From Cyclaneusma minus (taxonomy: Eukaryota; Ascomycota; Leotiomycetes; Marthamycetales; Marthamycetaceae), in NCBI GenBank assembly GCA_037179335.1, contig JAKZHN010000017.1, positions 1 to 64,000 of the forward strand: a stretch of 64,000 bases of DNA, given 5' to 3'. Under the pieces are notes generated by a model. It was not told the origin of the DNA. It did no database searches and saw only the letters and a list, made by a program, of their open reading frames with translations. Within the stretch, counting starts at the first letter, position 1, and the number at the start of each line of letters is the position of its first letter. Of the stretch, positions 25,117 to 36,158 are shown one piece after another. The translations under genes were made by a program, and so were the position numbers.

Positions 25117-25587
25117 ATGTCAAACAAATACGACTCCTCCGCGCCGCCAGCCTACGGCACACAAAACAACAATGTCCCCTCACCAATGCATACCGACGCG
25201 GGCCCCGCCACCCCCATGTCCTCCTCCGCCTCGCCCTACCCACCACAAGCCGCACATCTGAACGCACCTCCTCAATCAGAATACTATGCCGCCTCACCCG
25301 GTCCCGGTCCGTACGGCCAGGGACCCCCACCACAAGGTTACTATGGCCAACAACCGCAAATGGGTTACGGACCGCCGCCACAAGGTCCATACGGCCAGCC
25401 CGGCTACGGACCGCAAGGAGGTTATTACCAGCAAGGACCTTATCAGCAGGGACCGTATCAACAGGGACCGTACGGACAGCAGGGAGGCTATTATGATAAT
25501 CGGGGAAGTAGTGGTGGCGGCTTCATGGAGGCTATGTTGGCGAGTTTGGCGTGTTGTTGTTGTTTGGATGCTTGTTTGCTGTTCTAA
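25117..25587 (+). CDS. CYSTM-type cysteine-rich tail-anchored protein
   Basis: A 156-aa protein with a Pro/Gly/Tyr/Gln-rich, low-complexity N-terminal region (including repeats of QQGPY and GPYGQ at about residues 100-130). It ends in a short hydrophobic Cys cluster, FMEAMLASLACCCCLDACLL. This is the layout of the CYSTM (cysteine-rich transmembrane module) family: a disordered tail plus one C-terminal membrane-associating helix. Eukaryotic members are linked to stress tolerance and membrane association; the exact role is unknown here. The ATG at 25117 begins the polar region (MSNKYDSSAPPAYG); upstream in-frame sequence lacks another suitable start. Single exon. CRE-like sites lie upstream. 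Confidence 0.85.
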   Translation: MSNKYDSSAPPAYGTQNNNVPSPMHTDAGPATPMSSSASPYPPQAAHLNAPPQSEYYAASPGPGPYGQGPPPQGYYGQQPQMGYGPPPQGPYGQPGYGPQGGYYQQGPYQQGPYQQGPYGQQGGYYDNRGSSGGGFMEAMLASLACCCCLDACLLF

Positions 25588-26989
25588 GGGGGGTGACCCT
25601 GGAAAGATATGCAATGGTTGGGAATATAAGGGCTATCTTGGGAGGGTGTTGGTGGTGGGAGAGAGGAAAAAGGGGGAGAGGTTGGGAGTCTGCCCTACTG
25701 AGCGCATCTGTTGTTAGGGGAAGGAGAACCATCTGCACTATCGCATGTGGATGCAGAGGGAAGGCTGGCGGGTTTATTGTATAAGGAGTTTGATACCAAG
25801 GAAAGGCGGCAAATAGGACCATCCAGGAAGCTTGCCAGGTCTGTTAGGGAGTTTCCTGCATTGCCTGACCAGCTGACGCTGGCTGCCTCGCAAGCTCGGA
25901 GAGCTAAATTAAGCTGGATTCTTATAGCTGAGGATTTTTTATTACCGCGTGAATATGGTCTGATTTTTGATATATATATCGGGGGCCGCAGCACCTTATT
26001 GAAAGCGCAGCCAATGAGGTGCTGTGGAATTTCGGAATTTCGGAATTACTGACAGCCAATCAATTTTACTTACGTGACGAAAATCCATTATTTCACACCC
26101 CTGTTATAGCGCGCAATAATAGAAATTATAAAAAACTAATTACACGGTTAAAATCCCCTGGATCGTAAAGGGTAGATAACGCTGCGCTGGCAAGCTACAT
26201 ATGTAGGGTGGTGGTTTGAGTTGTGCTGAAATATATAAGAGAAGGACGAGGACTCTGGGATGGTCAAGTTCGGCGTTCAGGATAGGTTGCAGGAAGCTTT
26301 ATTGCGGTGCAATGCTTTTGTACTAGTATCATTTGTATAACAAACTGTATTTCGTTCCCCAGAAGTCCAGAAATCAAGACGTCTACCTAAGAACCACGAA
26401 CATAACTCCCTCGCCATCAAGAGCTTCAGCCTTCCAAGCGGCTCAACGTATTTCGGAAAGGCATTTGGAAGAAGGGGGCCAAGGGATTTTGGAACAATGG
26501 AACTTGACTTCAAGGCTTCAATTACCAAGATATAAGGACGAGACTAGCATTTTTGTAACCTCCAAGAAATTTGCGCTCGATTGGTGTGCGGTGTGCGATG
26601 TGCATTCTCGTCGACGTGCAACATTTTTTCCCCTAAATCCCCGATCGACTCTATTAAGTGTGGCTTATGTGGAAATTTGCGCCTACAGACGAGCACAGAG
26701 TAAATGGACCGGTGGATGGAATCGGAATGGCAGAGGATTTTGGAATCGACAGAGTGCCAGGGAGTCGATGGGCTTATCCTGCTCTGGTGCTCATAATCCC
26801 AACTTGCAGACTGTTGGAGGAGATCATAAAATGGCAGTCTGTCTATTGAACCTCGTTACGGCTTCCGACTACCTGTAAGAGAGACTTCGTACACCCTGAT
26901 ATATATGCTCGTGAGGCACCTTCTGTCTACTGATCAATGATCATGCATAATCTAACATCCTCTCTTTCCACAACCTCACACCCAGCCCC
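25588..26989. other. 1.4-kb convergent intergenic region
   Basis: Lies between the 3' ends of the CYSTM gene and the carnitine carrier. A 181-codon plus frame at 26333-26878 opens only at TTG and has no domain. A short 8-bp direct repeat (GGAATTTC) occurs at about 26029-26046. Nothing else is recognised. Confidence 0.5.
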
Positions 26990-28175
26990 CTAGCCAAACG
27001 TCTTATTCATAGCCTGATGCGCCAACTCCACACCTAAGAACGTCGCCGCATTAGCCGGCACCGCCCTCGCCATCGCTGGTCCAAAGCCCGGAAAGAACGC
27101 CTTAATTCCCCCCTTCGCGTACAACCCCCTCACAATCCCGCCCACCGTCGGGCTTCCCTCCATTGTCTGCAATCTACTCTTCACCGTATCAACCGGAAAA
27201 ACCGGAATCCACATTGCCACACCCGCCGCTGCTCCTGCTACTGTAATAGCGCCCAAACTCAACTCACCCTGCGGTTTCCCCGTAATAGGGTCTTTCGGCG
27301 TAAGTCTTCGCTTGATGTATTCGTATGTGGCGAAATAGGCAGCGGAGCCGGGGCCGTCACGGGCGAGTGTGGCTGTGGATCCGCGGAAAACGGACCGGAT
27401 GCCACCTTCGCGGTACAGCTGCTTGACGACGTCGAGACCGCCGGAGTATTTGGGCTTTTCGCCGGGAGCGAGGGTTTTTTGGCCTTGGATTTGGAGGAGC
27501 ACTTTGACGCGTTCGAAGGGGGCGGTGATTAGGGTCATGGGGATGGCGGAGAAGAAACCGGCGGCGGACACTTGGGCGATGGAGTAGGTGTTGTTTTCGA
27601 CGGTTGAGAAGCGCTTTACTAGGCCTTTGCCGACATCGTATCCCCAGAAGGATACTGCGACTGTTTGAGTGAAAAGAGGATTTGTTAGCTACGTGTCCTT
27701 GTATATCTAACCGGCCTTTGTGCTTCTGGGGACCAGGAAAATCGAGGAGGGGAAAAGAGGAGGGAAAGGGGAGATGTTGGGGAGAGAAATGGAGGAACAT
27801 ACACATAGGCGTAACTCCAACCAGAGGCGCGCTCACCCCCGCATACAAGCCTCTCCTCAGACCATCTTTCGCAATTCCCTTCCTCACCACATCAAGCGCA
27901 CTGGTATAAACGCCCTTCTCGGCAGTCTGCAACCTTACTTTCACCAAATCAAACGGATGTCCGACGACAACAGCGCAGACACCACCGAAGCCGCCGGCGA
28001 CTAGAGAGCGTAGGCCTGCGAACGATTTCGCTACTGCTACATCGGCGTCGGCTTTCAGTTCTGACTTGGACTCGGGGACGTGCGGGATGTGCTCGGCGAC
28101 TGAAGTGGGCAGTTGTGATTTTGCGGAATCGAGGGCTTTGTTGATGGAGCTCCCAGGGGAGGAGGAGGAGGACAT
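26990..28175 (-). CDS. Mitochondrial carnitine/acylcarnitine carrier
   Basis: Inner-membrane carrier that exchanges acylcarnitine or acetylcarnitine for carnitine, feeding acyl units into mitochondria (family of yeast Crc1 and Aspergillus AcuH). Two exons, 28175-27803 and 27660-26990, give 347 aa; the intron has a perfect GTATGT donor and an ACAG acceptor. Three carrier repeats are visible by their Px[D/E]xx[K/R] signatures: PFDLVKVRLQ, PFERVKVLLQ and PVDTVKSRLQ. The splice restores VGVTPMFAVSFWGYDVGK, matching the carnitine-carrier type. A Ser-rich N-terminal extension of about 50 residues precedes the first helix. The frame stays open upstream to 28754, but the ATG at 28175 is the natural start. 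Needed for growth on acetate and fatty acids in filamentous fungi. Confidence 0.92.
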
Positions 28176-28974
28176 GATGTGGAGAAGCAAGCGTGCAAGG
28201 ACGTTTTGAGGATCTGCGACAGACCAGATTGATGTAGAAGAAAGAGAGAACGTGGTAAAGAAGTTGCAGGGACAACTTGGATTGTGTGAGGTTTGAGAAG
28301 TGAAAGTTTTGGGACTTAGGTACCAGGAAGTAAGCTTTGTGTGTACAGCTGTCTGGAACAGCCGCCGGGCTAAGAGAGAGCTCAAGGTCGTTGTACCTCG
28401 GCCGACGGGAATGTCTGCTTCGGTGGAGGATCGGCGCGAGCCTGCAGGGACATGAATGAGGGTCGGTCTTTGTTGAGCAGAGAAAGCTCTTGCCGCGGAC
28501 CTACTTTGCCGAAAATTTGATGTACGGGTTGCGACAGGTTCAATAGGCTGTTTCTGAATACTTTGTTGCCGTTGAAGTGAGTTCTCACTCGCGAATTGAG
28601 TTCTTGACAGAGAATCGAGGGGTCCGTGGATGCTTTCATGTGAACGGAGTCTGGGGAGCTGGTGGAGACTCGGCGCCAACGGAGCCCCTCGGAGAGTGGG
28701 TCTCGGTGCTAGGTAGTCACGTGATACCGTATATAAAACCCCTGGGTGCAGCACGGAGTTTGCGAGTCCAAATTAACACAGACAACACACATGCAGACTT
28801 GAGAGGCTCATAAGTCAAGGTGTTGTTTCAAATCCAAGTTACAAGTATGAAGTCATTTTCTATATTGCTATTCATAGCTTGGGCCTTTGCTTCCCGACTT
28901 TTCACTTGCAACCGATTTTATGGCGCAGCGAGATCTCAAGATTTATACCGATATTTTTAACATGTTTTGCATAA
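28176..28974. promoter_or_regulatory. Upstream region of the carnitine carrier
   Basis: About 800 bp of DNA with no separate gene recognised. The minus-strand frame continues upstream of the carrier ATG but shows no domain. Confidence 0.5.
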
Positions 28975-29508
28975 TTACCTACACTTCCTCGACCTATTCT
29001 CACTTCTTGCAATATCTATGGACAAGCATGGTAATATTGAACATTTGGTGTTACAAGAGGATGACGGAGCTGTCTCCGGCGGGCAGCTGTAAAACCCGAA
29101 CAGCCTTCCCACTTCCCAGCCTCGCGGTTCAGGTCTTCTCCCATGGGCCATCCCCAACCACCACCATTTCTGGTACATGTACCCGATATTCCGCTCTGTC
29201 CCACGGCCAGGCACAATCCCATTGACACGTTCGGTGCCGCACCCCGCGTGGTGCCAACCATTGTCCGCTTCATTACAACATCCACATTTCCACCATCCAG
29301 CCTCACGCATTTTGTCCCTGGCATATTGGCCCACCAGTCCGCCTCGGCCCCCGACGCGAAAATCAAGGCATCGCATGCGAGCTGATCTCTCATTACGTCT
29401 TGGCCCTTTCTCGTTCTCTACCTCAACACATTGAGTCGCTGCACTCGTCCAAAAAGTCCAACTCACCATCTGCACGTCGATGAGCCAATGGTCTCCCATA
29501 TCGTCCAA
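28975..29508 (-). CDS. Possible small Cys/Trp-rich protein (doubtful)
   Basis: A minus-strand frame whose centre reads GWWKCGCCNEADNGWHHAGCG, a CxxC-plus-His/Cys pattern that could bind zinc, followed by a Trp-rich stretch. The true exon structure is unclear. A short first exon (MGDHWLIDVQM, from about 29499) ends at a GTGAGT donor, but no single acceptor convinces me. An overlapping minus frame at 29016-29393 is an alternative reading. It may be no gene at all. Confidence 0.2.
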   Translation of the reverse strand: MDDMGDHWLIDVQMVSWTFWTSAATQCVEVENEKGPRRNERSARMRCLDFRVGGRGGLVGQYARDKMREAGWWKCGCCNEADNGWHHAGCGTERVNGIVPGRGTERNIGYMYQKWWWLGMAHGRRPEPRGWEVGRLFGFYSCPPETAPSSSCNTKCSILPCLSIDIARSENRSRKCR

Positions 29509-29784
29509 GTTGCCGTTGAAACTATCGCCGCGCTATCACGGGCGCATCCGCAGTCCCGTCTCGGCTTCCCGGAACCTTTGGGGCCCGTCACCGTTGATCG
29601 ACTGTGACGAACTCTATCTATTCTTACGTCGCATTCGAAAGGCCACCGCCAGGTCAACGACTTCTTTGCTGCCATTTGGCGTCTTCGAGTGTAGTTTGCA
29701 TCGCTCGAGTGGCATCCCACAATTGTATGATACGGGCTCGAAGTACTTGGACCCCCCGTCAGGCTACCAAACTCAACAGCAACC

Positions 29785-30576
29785 ATGGCACCGCTGCCAT
29801 TCGCTCTTTCGAGAGAAGATTCGACCGAGCTGTCGCCACTCATCCAGAAATTTTCCCGTCCCATCACCAGCGATTTAATCCAATCCATCCCAGCAGTTCG
29901 TTCGGTATCATCCGAATCTTCAGTTCGCCTCTCCAAGCGCATCCTCCAACCTTTCACCTCCATTAACAAGCGCCAAAACATCGTCGCCATCCCCGCCACC
30001 TACGGCGACATCGACTCCGGTCCAGCCTCCGGCACCGTAATCGGTATTGTCCTCGGCTCCGTCGCCGGCTTCCTGCTCATTCTCTGGCTCCTATACAGCT
30101 GCATGCCCTGTCAGCAAGGCCCCGTCATCGCCCAGCAAACAGTAACCAGCGAGGTCTTGCCCGAAGCACCGCCATCACGGAAGCGTTCACGACGGTCGCG
30201 CAGAAGTACTAGGGGTGTGTCGGAAACGGTTGAGATTAGACGAGGGGAGAGGGATGTGTCGATCGAGAGGGTAAGAGTAGTGCCGCCGCCTATGCCACCT
30301 CCGCCGATGGCACCGCCGCCGGAGATGGTGAGGGAGTCGATTGAGAGGAGAGAGTTCTCGAGAGGGCCGCCGCCGAGGAGGGTGGAGAGGGAGGATGATG
30401 AGGTGGTGGTTATTGAGGAGCATAGCCCTCCAAGGAGGAAGAGCAAGCGGTCCAGCAGGGAAGTAAGAGAGAGGGAGAGCGGGTATAGGAACGTGGATCC
30501 GCTGGCATATGGTGGAGGTGGGGACCCGTTAAGGGATATTGGACGGTCGAGGAGGAGTTCACGAGCGAGGTCATGA
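29785..30576 (+). CDS. Hypothetical single-pass membrane protein with basic Pro/Arg-rich tail
   Basis: Unrecognised 263-aa protein. One strong transmembrane helix lies at about residues 83-105 (TVIGIVLGSVAGFLLILWLL), followed at once by a CxxC (CMPC). No signal peptide is visible. The tail is long and charged: Arg/Ser clusters (SRKRSRRSRRS), a polyproline section with PPPMPPPPM (about residues 168-180), acidic REDDEVVVIEE, then more Arg/Ser. Such a tail suggests a cytosolic scaffold with phosphorylation or SH3/WW-binding potential, but that is inference. Single exon; the next upstream ATG is out of frame. The long antisense frame at 30111-30803 is judged a shadow of this repetitive sequence. 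Confidence 0.6.
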   Translation: MAPLPFALSREDSTELSPLIQKFSRPITSDLIQSIPAVRSVSSESSVRLSKRILQPFTSINKRQNIVAIPATYGDIDSGPASGTVIGIVLGSVAGFLLILWLLYSCMPCQQGPVIAQQTVTSEVLPEAPPSRKRSRRSRRSTRGVSETVEIRRGERDVSIERVRVVPPPMPPPPMAPPPEMVRESIERREFSRGPPPRRVEREDDEVVVIEEHSPPRRKSKRSSREVRERESGYRNVDPLAYGGGGDPLRDIGRSRRSSRARS

Positions 30577-32346
30577 GATTGCGCGAGGCGGCATGGATTG
30601 CGGGCGAATTTGAGATCGATACCAATATCCCTGGAGTTATGAGGAGTTCTTCCTATGCAATCAGGGTCGCTCGCTGAGAGGGCCTCTTGTCGTTTGCTCT
30701 CGTTGGACGAGTAGGACCGCCGCATTTGTCTCGGATGCTTGCTATGCCTATGAGGACCACCGCACACACAGACACACAAAACACCGGCGTAGCGGCGCGT
30801 CACCCATTATCATTCGAACACATAATCGCTTTTTTGGACTTCCCCTGCGCTACTTCACGAGCTTTCTACGTCATATTGTGGATCACAGAATGTACACAAA
30901 CAACGCCAGACAGAGATCTGGATCCTCGCTTTTCCCCAAGGGTCTACATATACCTGGCGTTTTTGGGGGAGCTTATTCTTTGCTTCCTAGATATACGGGG
31001 AATGTTGGGCACGAAAAGAATGTACATGCTAGGACTGGATTTGGGCCGTGGCAAGTAAAACAGGCCAAGGAGGAGCATGACTTTCATGTATGTAGATTTA
31101 GCATCATAGTAATTTAGTTGTCACGTGAGCCCAATTCAACAGATTTCAACAGCTCATGCCAAATCGACTTTGTAAGCTTTTTCGAGAGGCATACTTACAT
31201 AGGTAGGCAATCGCTAAATCTCATCTGGAGTTTTGCAATCGCATAGGTACAGACTAGGCCTATCTCATTCTCTCTCGTCCTGAACCCGAAATTGTATCAG
31301 TAAGGTAGATCTCGACATATGCCTCAGAGTCCAGGTTTCGACAAATTCCCGACATTGCCAGCTCGCCAACCGTTGGGTCTCGCGATCCTGTATTTTCACA
31401 GCGAGGGGAAGTGAACTGTTGGGTGTGAGGCAAGGTGGATGTTGGAGATTATGGAGGCAGAAGGCGATAGCACCGTGGGAGTGACGGTGGGGTTGGGGGA
31501 CTGTACTTGGGTGTGCGGAAAGATTGTGGAAAGGGGTCGAATCTAAGGAGGCGTCGATCGTGAAGGCTAGTCTTTGTTATTCGAATTCCGGGTTGATTGC
31601 TCTTACGCTATATATGCTTACTGTATACGTCCGACTTACTACTAAACTACTAAATCAGAGGAAATTACATGCCTGTTTGGCAGCTCATTTCTTGCTCTGA
31701 ACTCCATACACTGCCAGCAAAGATCAGAAGAACCGCTTTGCAAATAGTGAGTAGCCATGTCCTCAGCGGTTGGCCCTGTCGGATGGGAAAGGGGGAGGCG
31801 GGCTCGGTACGAGAAAAACATAAAAGGGCTTATTTTAAATAAATAAAATGACAAAAAGACCAAAAATCTGGCACGGTGCACCCGTAATTGAATACCAGAC
31901 GCCCCCTACCAGATATGTTCTAAGGCTCTTAGATTCCCCAACACCAGTACTGGATAGGTAGGTAATGATTAATGAACAAAAAGTCAAAAAAGTCAAAAGG
32001 GACTTGTCGAACCCGGGGGGTTCGACGTCCTGAAACCAGACGAACTGAGTTTACATTCAACGAGGACGGGACAAAATGATACTGAGCCATTGCGCCACTT
32101 AGGCCACTTTCTGGTTCGTTGATGGGAGTTTGATTTATTTTGTGGTATATACCCTCTGCACTTGCTCTTCACCGGGTTAGGGACTTACTACTTGAGCTAT
32201 TGGTCCATTCCAAGTTGTCAATCTATCTCTCAAATTTATATATAAGGGGTGCACCTCCTAGGTACGTCATCCTTCCACCCACGTGCTAAACTTGTGTCTC
32301 CTTGTCCGGGACCCTTTTAGTCAGACTCTCACTCCGACTATCACTA
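30577..32346. other. 1.8-kb non-coding region
   Basis: No coding sequence recognised. It contains a tRNA-like relic at 32001-32107 (minus) and is otherwise featureless. Confidence 0.5.
31985..32107 (-). other. tRNA-like / SINE-like relic
   Basis: Read on the minus strand from 32107, it begins GGCCTAAGTGGCGCAATGGC, very like the acceptor and D-arm of a tRNA with an intact A-box. About 75 nt later comes GGGTTCGAC, resembling a B-box core. The stretch 32006-32026 is a perfect palindrome with 8-bp arms (GTCGAACC/GGTTCGAC). Straight after come T-runs in a short repeat (CTTTTGACTTTTTTGAC), as at a Pol III terminator or SINE tail. The acceptor ends do not pair and no clear anticodon arm forms, so it is not a working tRNA. 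Confidence 0.4.
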
Positions 32347-34224
32347 CTAATTTCCACTACTAATTTCCACTCCAATTTCGTTTCCACTGGAGTCCTTGCC
32401 GCTTACAATCTTCTCCTTCATCTTTCTCTCCTCCCTCTCCAAAAACTCCGCCTGCTCAATCCGGCTCTTTTTCAAATCCACCAACCAATACAACCACACG
32501 AAGCTCACTAAGCTCACCGCCAACAAGAAATAAAACGGTGTACTGTTATTCCCTCCCGAGTCATCGATGATCTTGCTCCCCACCAGAGGTCCCACAAAAC
32601 TGCTCGTCTTCCCAATAACCCCAAAGAGGCTGAAAAAGAGAAACTCCCTGCCTCGAGGCGTAACTTCGGAAATCATGATCTGGCTGTACGAATACCACGG
32701 GCACACCAAGAGTGAATAATACACCTGGTAGACCCACAACTCCCACACATTGTGAAATCCGAACTTCGTCGTCCAGATACCAATCAAGCCCCAGACGTCT
32801 AGACCAACAGTGAAGAATGCAACAGCATCGAACATGGTTTTCGTGGATAGTTCCCAGCGTTTCTGGATTGTCCAGAATGCCCAGATGCCAATGGCTTGGA
32901 AGACAATGCCGACTAAAAGGAGATAGGTGGATTGGAGTGAGTTGTAGGAGACGAGGGTGTTCTGAAGAGTGGAAATCACCGTTACGGTGGTGTTCAGGGA
33001 GTCTCCTAGAAGAAAGTAGCCAATCAGGTAGATGAGTGACTGTTTGAGTTGCCAAATTTCAGAGGCGGCGATGTAGAGTTGCTGGAAGCCAACGGTGAAA
33101 ATATTCATGTTTGCTGGGATCTGTTATGGGTCGGTGAGAGCCAATTTCACGAGCATAGGGCATTGAGTGGTGTGGATTGTGCTACGCACCTCTTTCCCCG
33201 GTCGGCGCTTTTCCTTCACAAACCATGGAATGGCAACTAAAATCCACCACCCCGTGGCGAAAGCGATGAGGGCTGAAAGTCCCAGGTTGTTGTTGGCGGT
33301 TGAAGCGTTGACGTCGAGTGCGAACATGATTCCAATGATGATGACCAGCTGGATGATCTGTGTTATGGACTGTACAAAAAAGCTTACATTCGACAGTTCA
33401 CTCCTCTTCATCATATCTGCATAGTCGTATTCGTCTCTTGTGATTTCGCCTGCTTGGTATTGCTCCGCCTTGTGTCTCAGTTCTGGTGTGTTTCTTGCCA
33501 GCCCAGGGAAGCTGTTTTGATGATATCAGCATCCAGGTCCTCAATATCCCTGCCTGAGATAGAAACTTACGCGGCCGTGAAGAACGTCAACGTCGTCTGG
33601 TATCCGATGACTGTTACAGATTAACTTGCGGACTGCCAATGAGTCTTCATGAGAAGGTTTCCGCACGTCCGATAATATACAGCGCAGTCGCGACCTCCCA
33701 CTTCGATGCGTCATGAACTCCTAGCCAAGCAAAACCAACTCCCCAGCTCAGAAGTGACAGTACGATGAGGATGTTCGGTCTCCAATGCCCGAAGTCTGAG
33801 CAAGTGAGATTAGAAATATGCCCTTCAATCCACCCTTCGCACGCCACTCACCAGCGAGACTGCCCAGCACGAGGAATATCGCAGCTTGGATGGCGAAGCT
33901 AATTCCATTGCTCAGCAGCACAATGGCATTGATGGTCCTCCGCTGGCCCGCAAAGTACAGAAATTCCGAATCCCCCGCGGCCTGATACAACAAATTTTGG
34001 AATGCAGTCGGCGCAAAGTTGAAGGGCCCTGTGCCATTGTCGCCCATGTAATAAGAGTAGTACGACCAGATCTCAAGCCTGTCGGCAGTGTACTTGGGGT
34101 CGAACTGGTCGGGCGCAATGGGACGATCGGAGTCGTCAATGGCAGTGGACGCGAAGGCACTCGTCTTTGGAGGGTCTTCTGCAGGCGCAGTGGCAAGAGC
34201 AAGGCCGGGATCGGCTGTCGCCAT
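32347..34224 (-). CDS. Atg22-like vacuolar amino-acid exporter (MFS)
   Basis: Family members sit in the vacuole membrane and release amino acids recovered by autophagy. Five exons (34224-33852, 33795-33667, 33610-33571, 33511-33190, 33120-32347) give 545 aa. Family hallmarks are LEIWSYYSYYMGDNGTGPFN near the N-terminus, a large inserted loop before VIHL-type helices, then TTLTFFTAAFPGLARN and WYSYSQIMISEVTPRGREF in the second half. About ten to twelve hydrophobic helices are seen. Exon 3 is only 40 nt, and the intron-2 donor GTGCGG is weak, so that junction is the least certain part, although the frame joins correctly. It diverges from the amidoligase gene across 773 bp. Ascomycetes often carry several Atg22 paralogues, so this need not be the core autophagy copy. 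Confidence 0.9.
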
Positions 34225-34997
34225 GTTGAGAAGAGGGGATTTTTTCAAACAATGGTAAGGTGAGTAAGGCAAACGAGTAGAAACAGTGAAGTGACAGAAG
34301 TGATTCATGATACGGAGATATACTTCAGCTATAATGATACGGCATGGTCACACACGGAGATATGGTGGTGCGTATAATGCCGTTGCCTATGTGGCAGCTC
34401 CGATACATGATCACGCAAGTGGTTGGGTTGAAGGTACATGTAGGTGTATGAGAGTTCTCCGACATGGCTTGACTTGTGTGACAGCGCATGGACCGTGCAG
34501 TGGTCTTGGCAGTGCGGATGGCCCCAGCGGTCGTCGATCGAGGATTACCCACTGCGGGTCTTATCGCGGGTTGATATCTCTGCTTTCTTGGAGCTTACAA
34601 TTACAGATCGGCCTAGGTTAAATACCAACGCGAGATTGAGTCTAGTTTCTGGTATTGGTCCCTAACACTAGCCATTGTTGCCCACCAAAGGACAAGAGTC
34701 AATACAGTTACAGGGATTTTGTTTCACTGGGAATTGTTCAGGGCAGTTACTTACCGGTGACAAAGACAATTCACCAGGACAATGCCTATTTTTGGACAAA
34801 AAGATTTAGGAAATCTTGTCAACATAACAATGTACCGAGAAACGTTGAACATGTCTACACAAGGACTAAATCTTCGAAGATTTAACTACCGGGAAAACCA
34901 CCCACCACCCCTTTTCGACTCTTCACATCCCTCTTTCCGCTAATCACTGCAGGACAGTCACAACATTTATTATTTACATACAGTCTAGAACGCAATC
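34225..34997. promoter_or_regulatory. Divergent promoter region Atg22-like / amidoligase
   Basis: 773 bp between two outward-pointing starts. No gene is recognised in it. Confidence 0.5.
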
Positions 34998-36158
34998 ATG
35001 GCTAACTTTACCTTTGGCGTTGAGATTGAGTTCTTCATCAGATCGAAACTGCCAGGCTCAGACAACGACTTTTTCAAACACGCACCCGGACCTCCGCTGG
35101 AAAGTTATAGTTCTCTCCAGGACTACTTTAGTGGTGCCGATCGAGAACTGCATGACAAGTTGGCAGTCCGTACCAGTGTCGCAAAGGCTCTACGACAAAT
35201 CGGACTGAACGTTAAGCCGGATTGTGGGAACAACCATATGCCCTTCCCCAAATTTCCAAACCCAGCGTAAGGGCCGGGTTACTATTTAGAGGGAGCATAT
35301 GAGAGAAACGATGGCATACAATCCTATGATCAATGGTGGATCACAGACGACATTCTCTCCCGACCAACCGACTCCAACTACAGCTGGTGGGCAATTGAAG
35401 TTGTTTCTCCAGTCTACAATTTCAGTCCTGAGAGCCTTGACGAGGTTCAGAGAGCAATCAATCAACTTACGTCAAAATTCCACATCGAAGTTAACAAGTC
35501 ATGTGGACTGCATGTCCACGTTGGCCATGGTGCGAGCGGTTTCTCGCTGGTGGCCTTGAAGAACCTGTTCAAGTTTTTCGTTGCCTTTGAACCACAGCTG
35601 GAGCTTTTGCATCCAAAGCATCGGCGAGGGAGGCATCATGTATACTCTGCGCCTTTGCGTTTCCGCTCAGAACTAGCTGACAAATTCCAGACGCGATATG
35701 GGAAAAATTCCGATCTCCCATTGAATGTTGCATACGCTTTGCACGAGATTTCGAAGCACCAAAGCATCAACGGTGCTATTAGCGACTGGGACAAGCAAAA
35801 GATCGTCGCAATCACCCCTAGAGCTCTGGCATTGCCGGGTACAAAGAAGACTATAGAGTTTCGACAGCACGAAAGCACTGTTGACCCTAACAGAATTCGT
35901 GCTTGGATCGAACTTGTCGTTCAAATGGTAGCAAAAGTTGAAAGCTACAATCCCAACCAGTTGGACCGTCTGATGCTTCAGCACTATGGAGCCAACCACA
36001 GCGAAACCAACCCCGGCCAATGCACGACCATACAGCTGTTTCGTCTGTTAGGTATCAGTGAAGCGGTGGTGGCCTTCTATCAGGACAAGCTTTACACCGA
36101 TTCACTCGATGACGATTCTATGTCAGAGGATGAGGACAGTTTCGCGCTTCTATCGTGA
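34998..36158 (+). pseudogene. Amidoligase-family protein interrupted by in-frame TAA
   Basis: Belongs by sequence to the putative amidoligase family (ATP-dependent carboxylate-amine ligases, glutamine-synthetase-like fold). Signatures: FTFGVEIEFF at residues 4-13, CGLHVHVG in the middle, and IEFRQHESTVDPNRIRAWI towards the C-terminus. The whole stretch 34998-36158 is one continuous frame of about 386 codons except for a single TAA at 35268-35270. Both sides look fully conserved. A GTAAGG donor overlaps the stop (35267), but frame-keeping removal would need an intron of only 39 nt (to 35305) that deletes plausible protein. So it is a fresh pseudogene, a very short intron, a readthrough case or an assembly error. 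Function in fungi is unknown; it ends in an acidic tail. Confidence 0.75.

Noticed and set aside
26333..26878. 181-codon plus-strand frame
   Set aside because: No ATG start at its 5' end and no family features; likely chance.
29463..30803. Long minus-strand frames opposite the 263-aa membrane protein (29463-29999, 30111-30803)
   Set aside because: The plus frame has an ordered membrane helix and tail; the antisense frames arise from its repetitive Arg/Pro/Ser codons.
35267..35289. 23-nt intron removing the amidoligase stop
   Set aside because: Far below any plausible spliceosomal intron length, and its removal would shift the frame.
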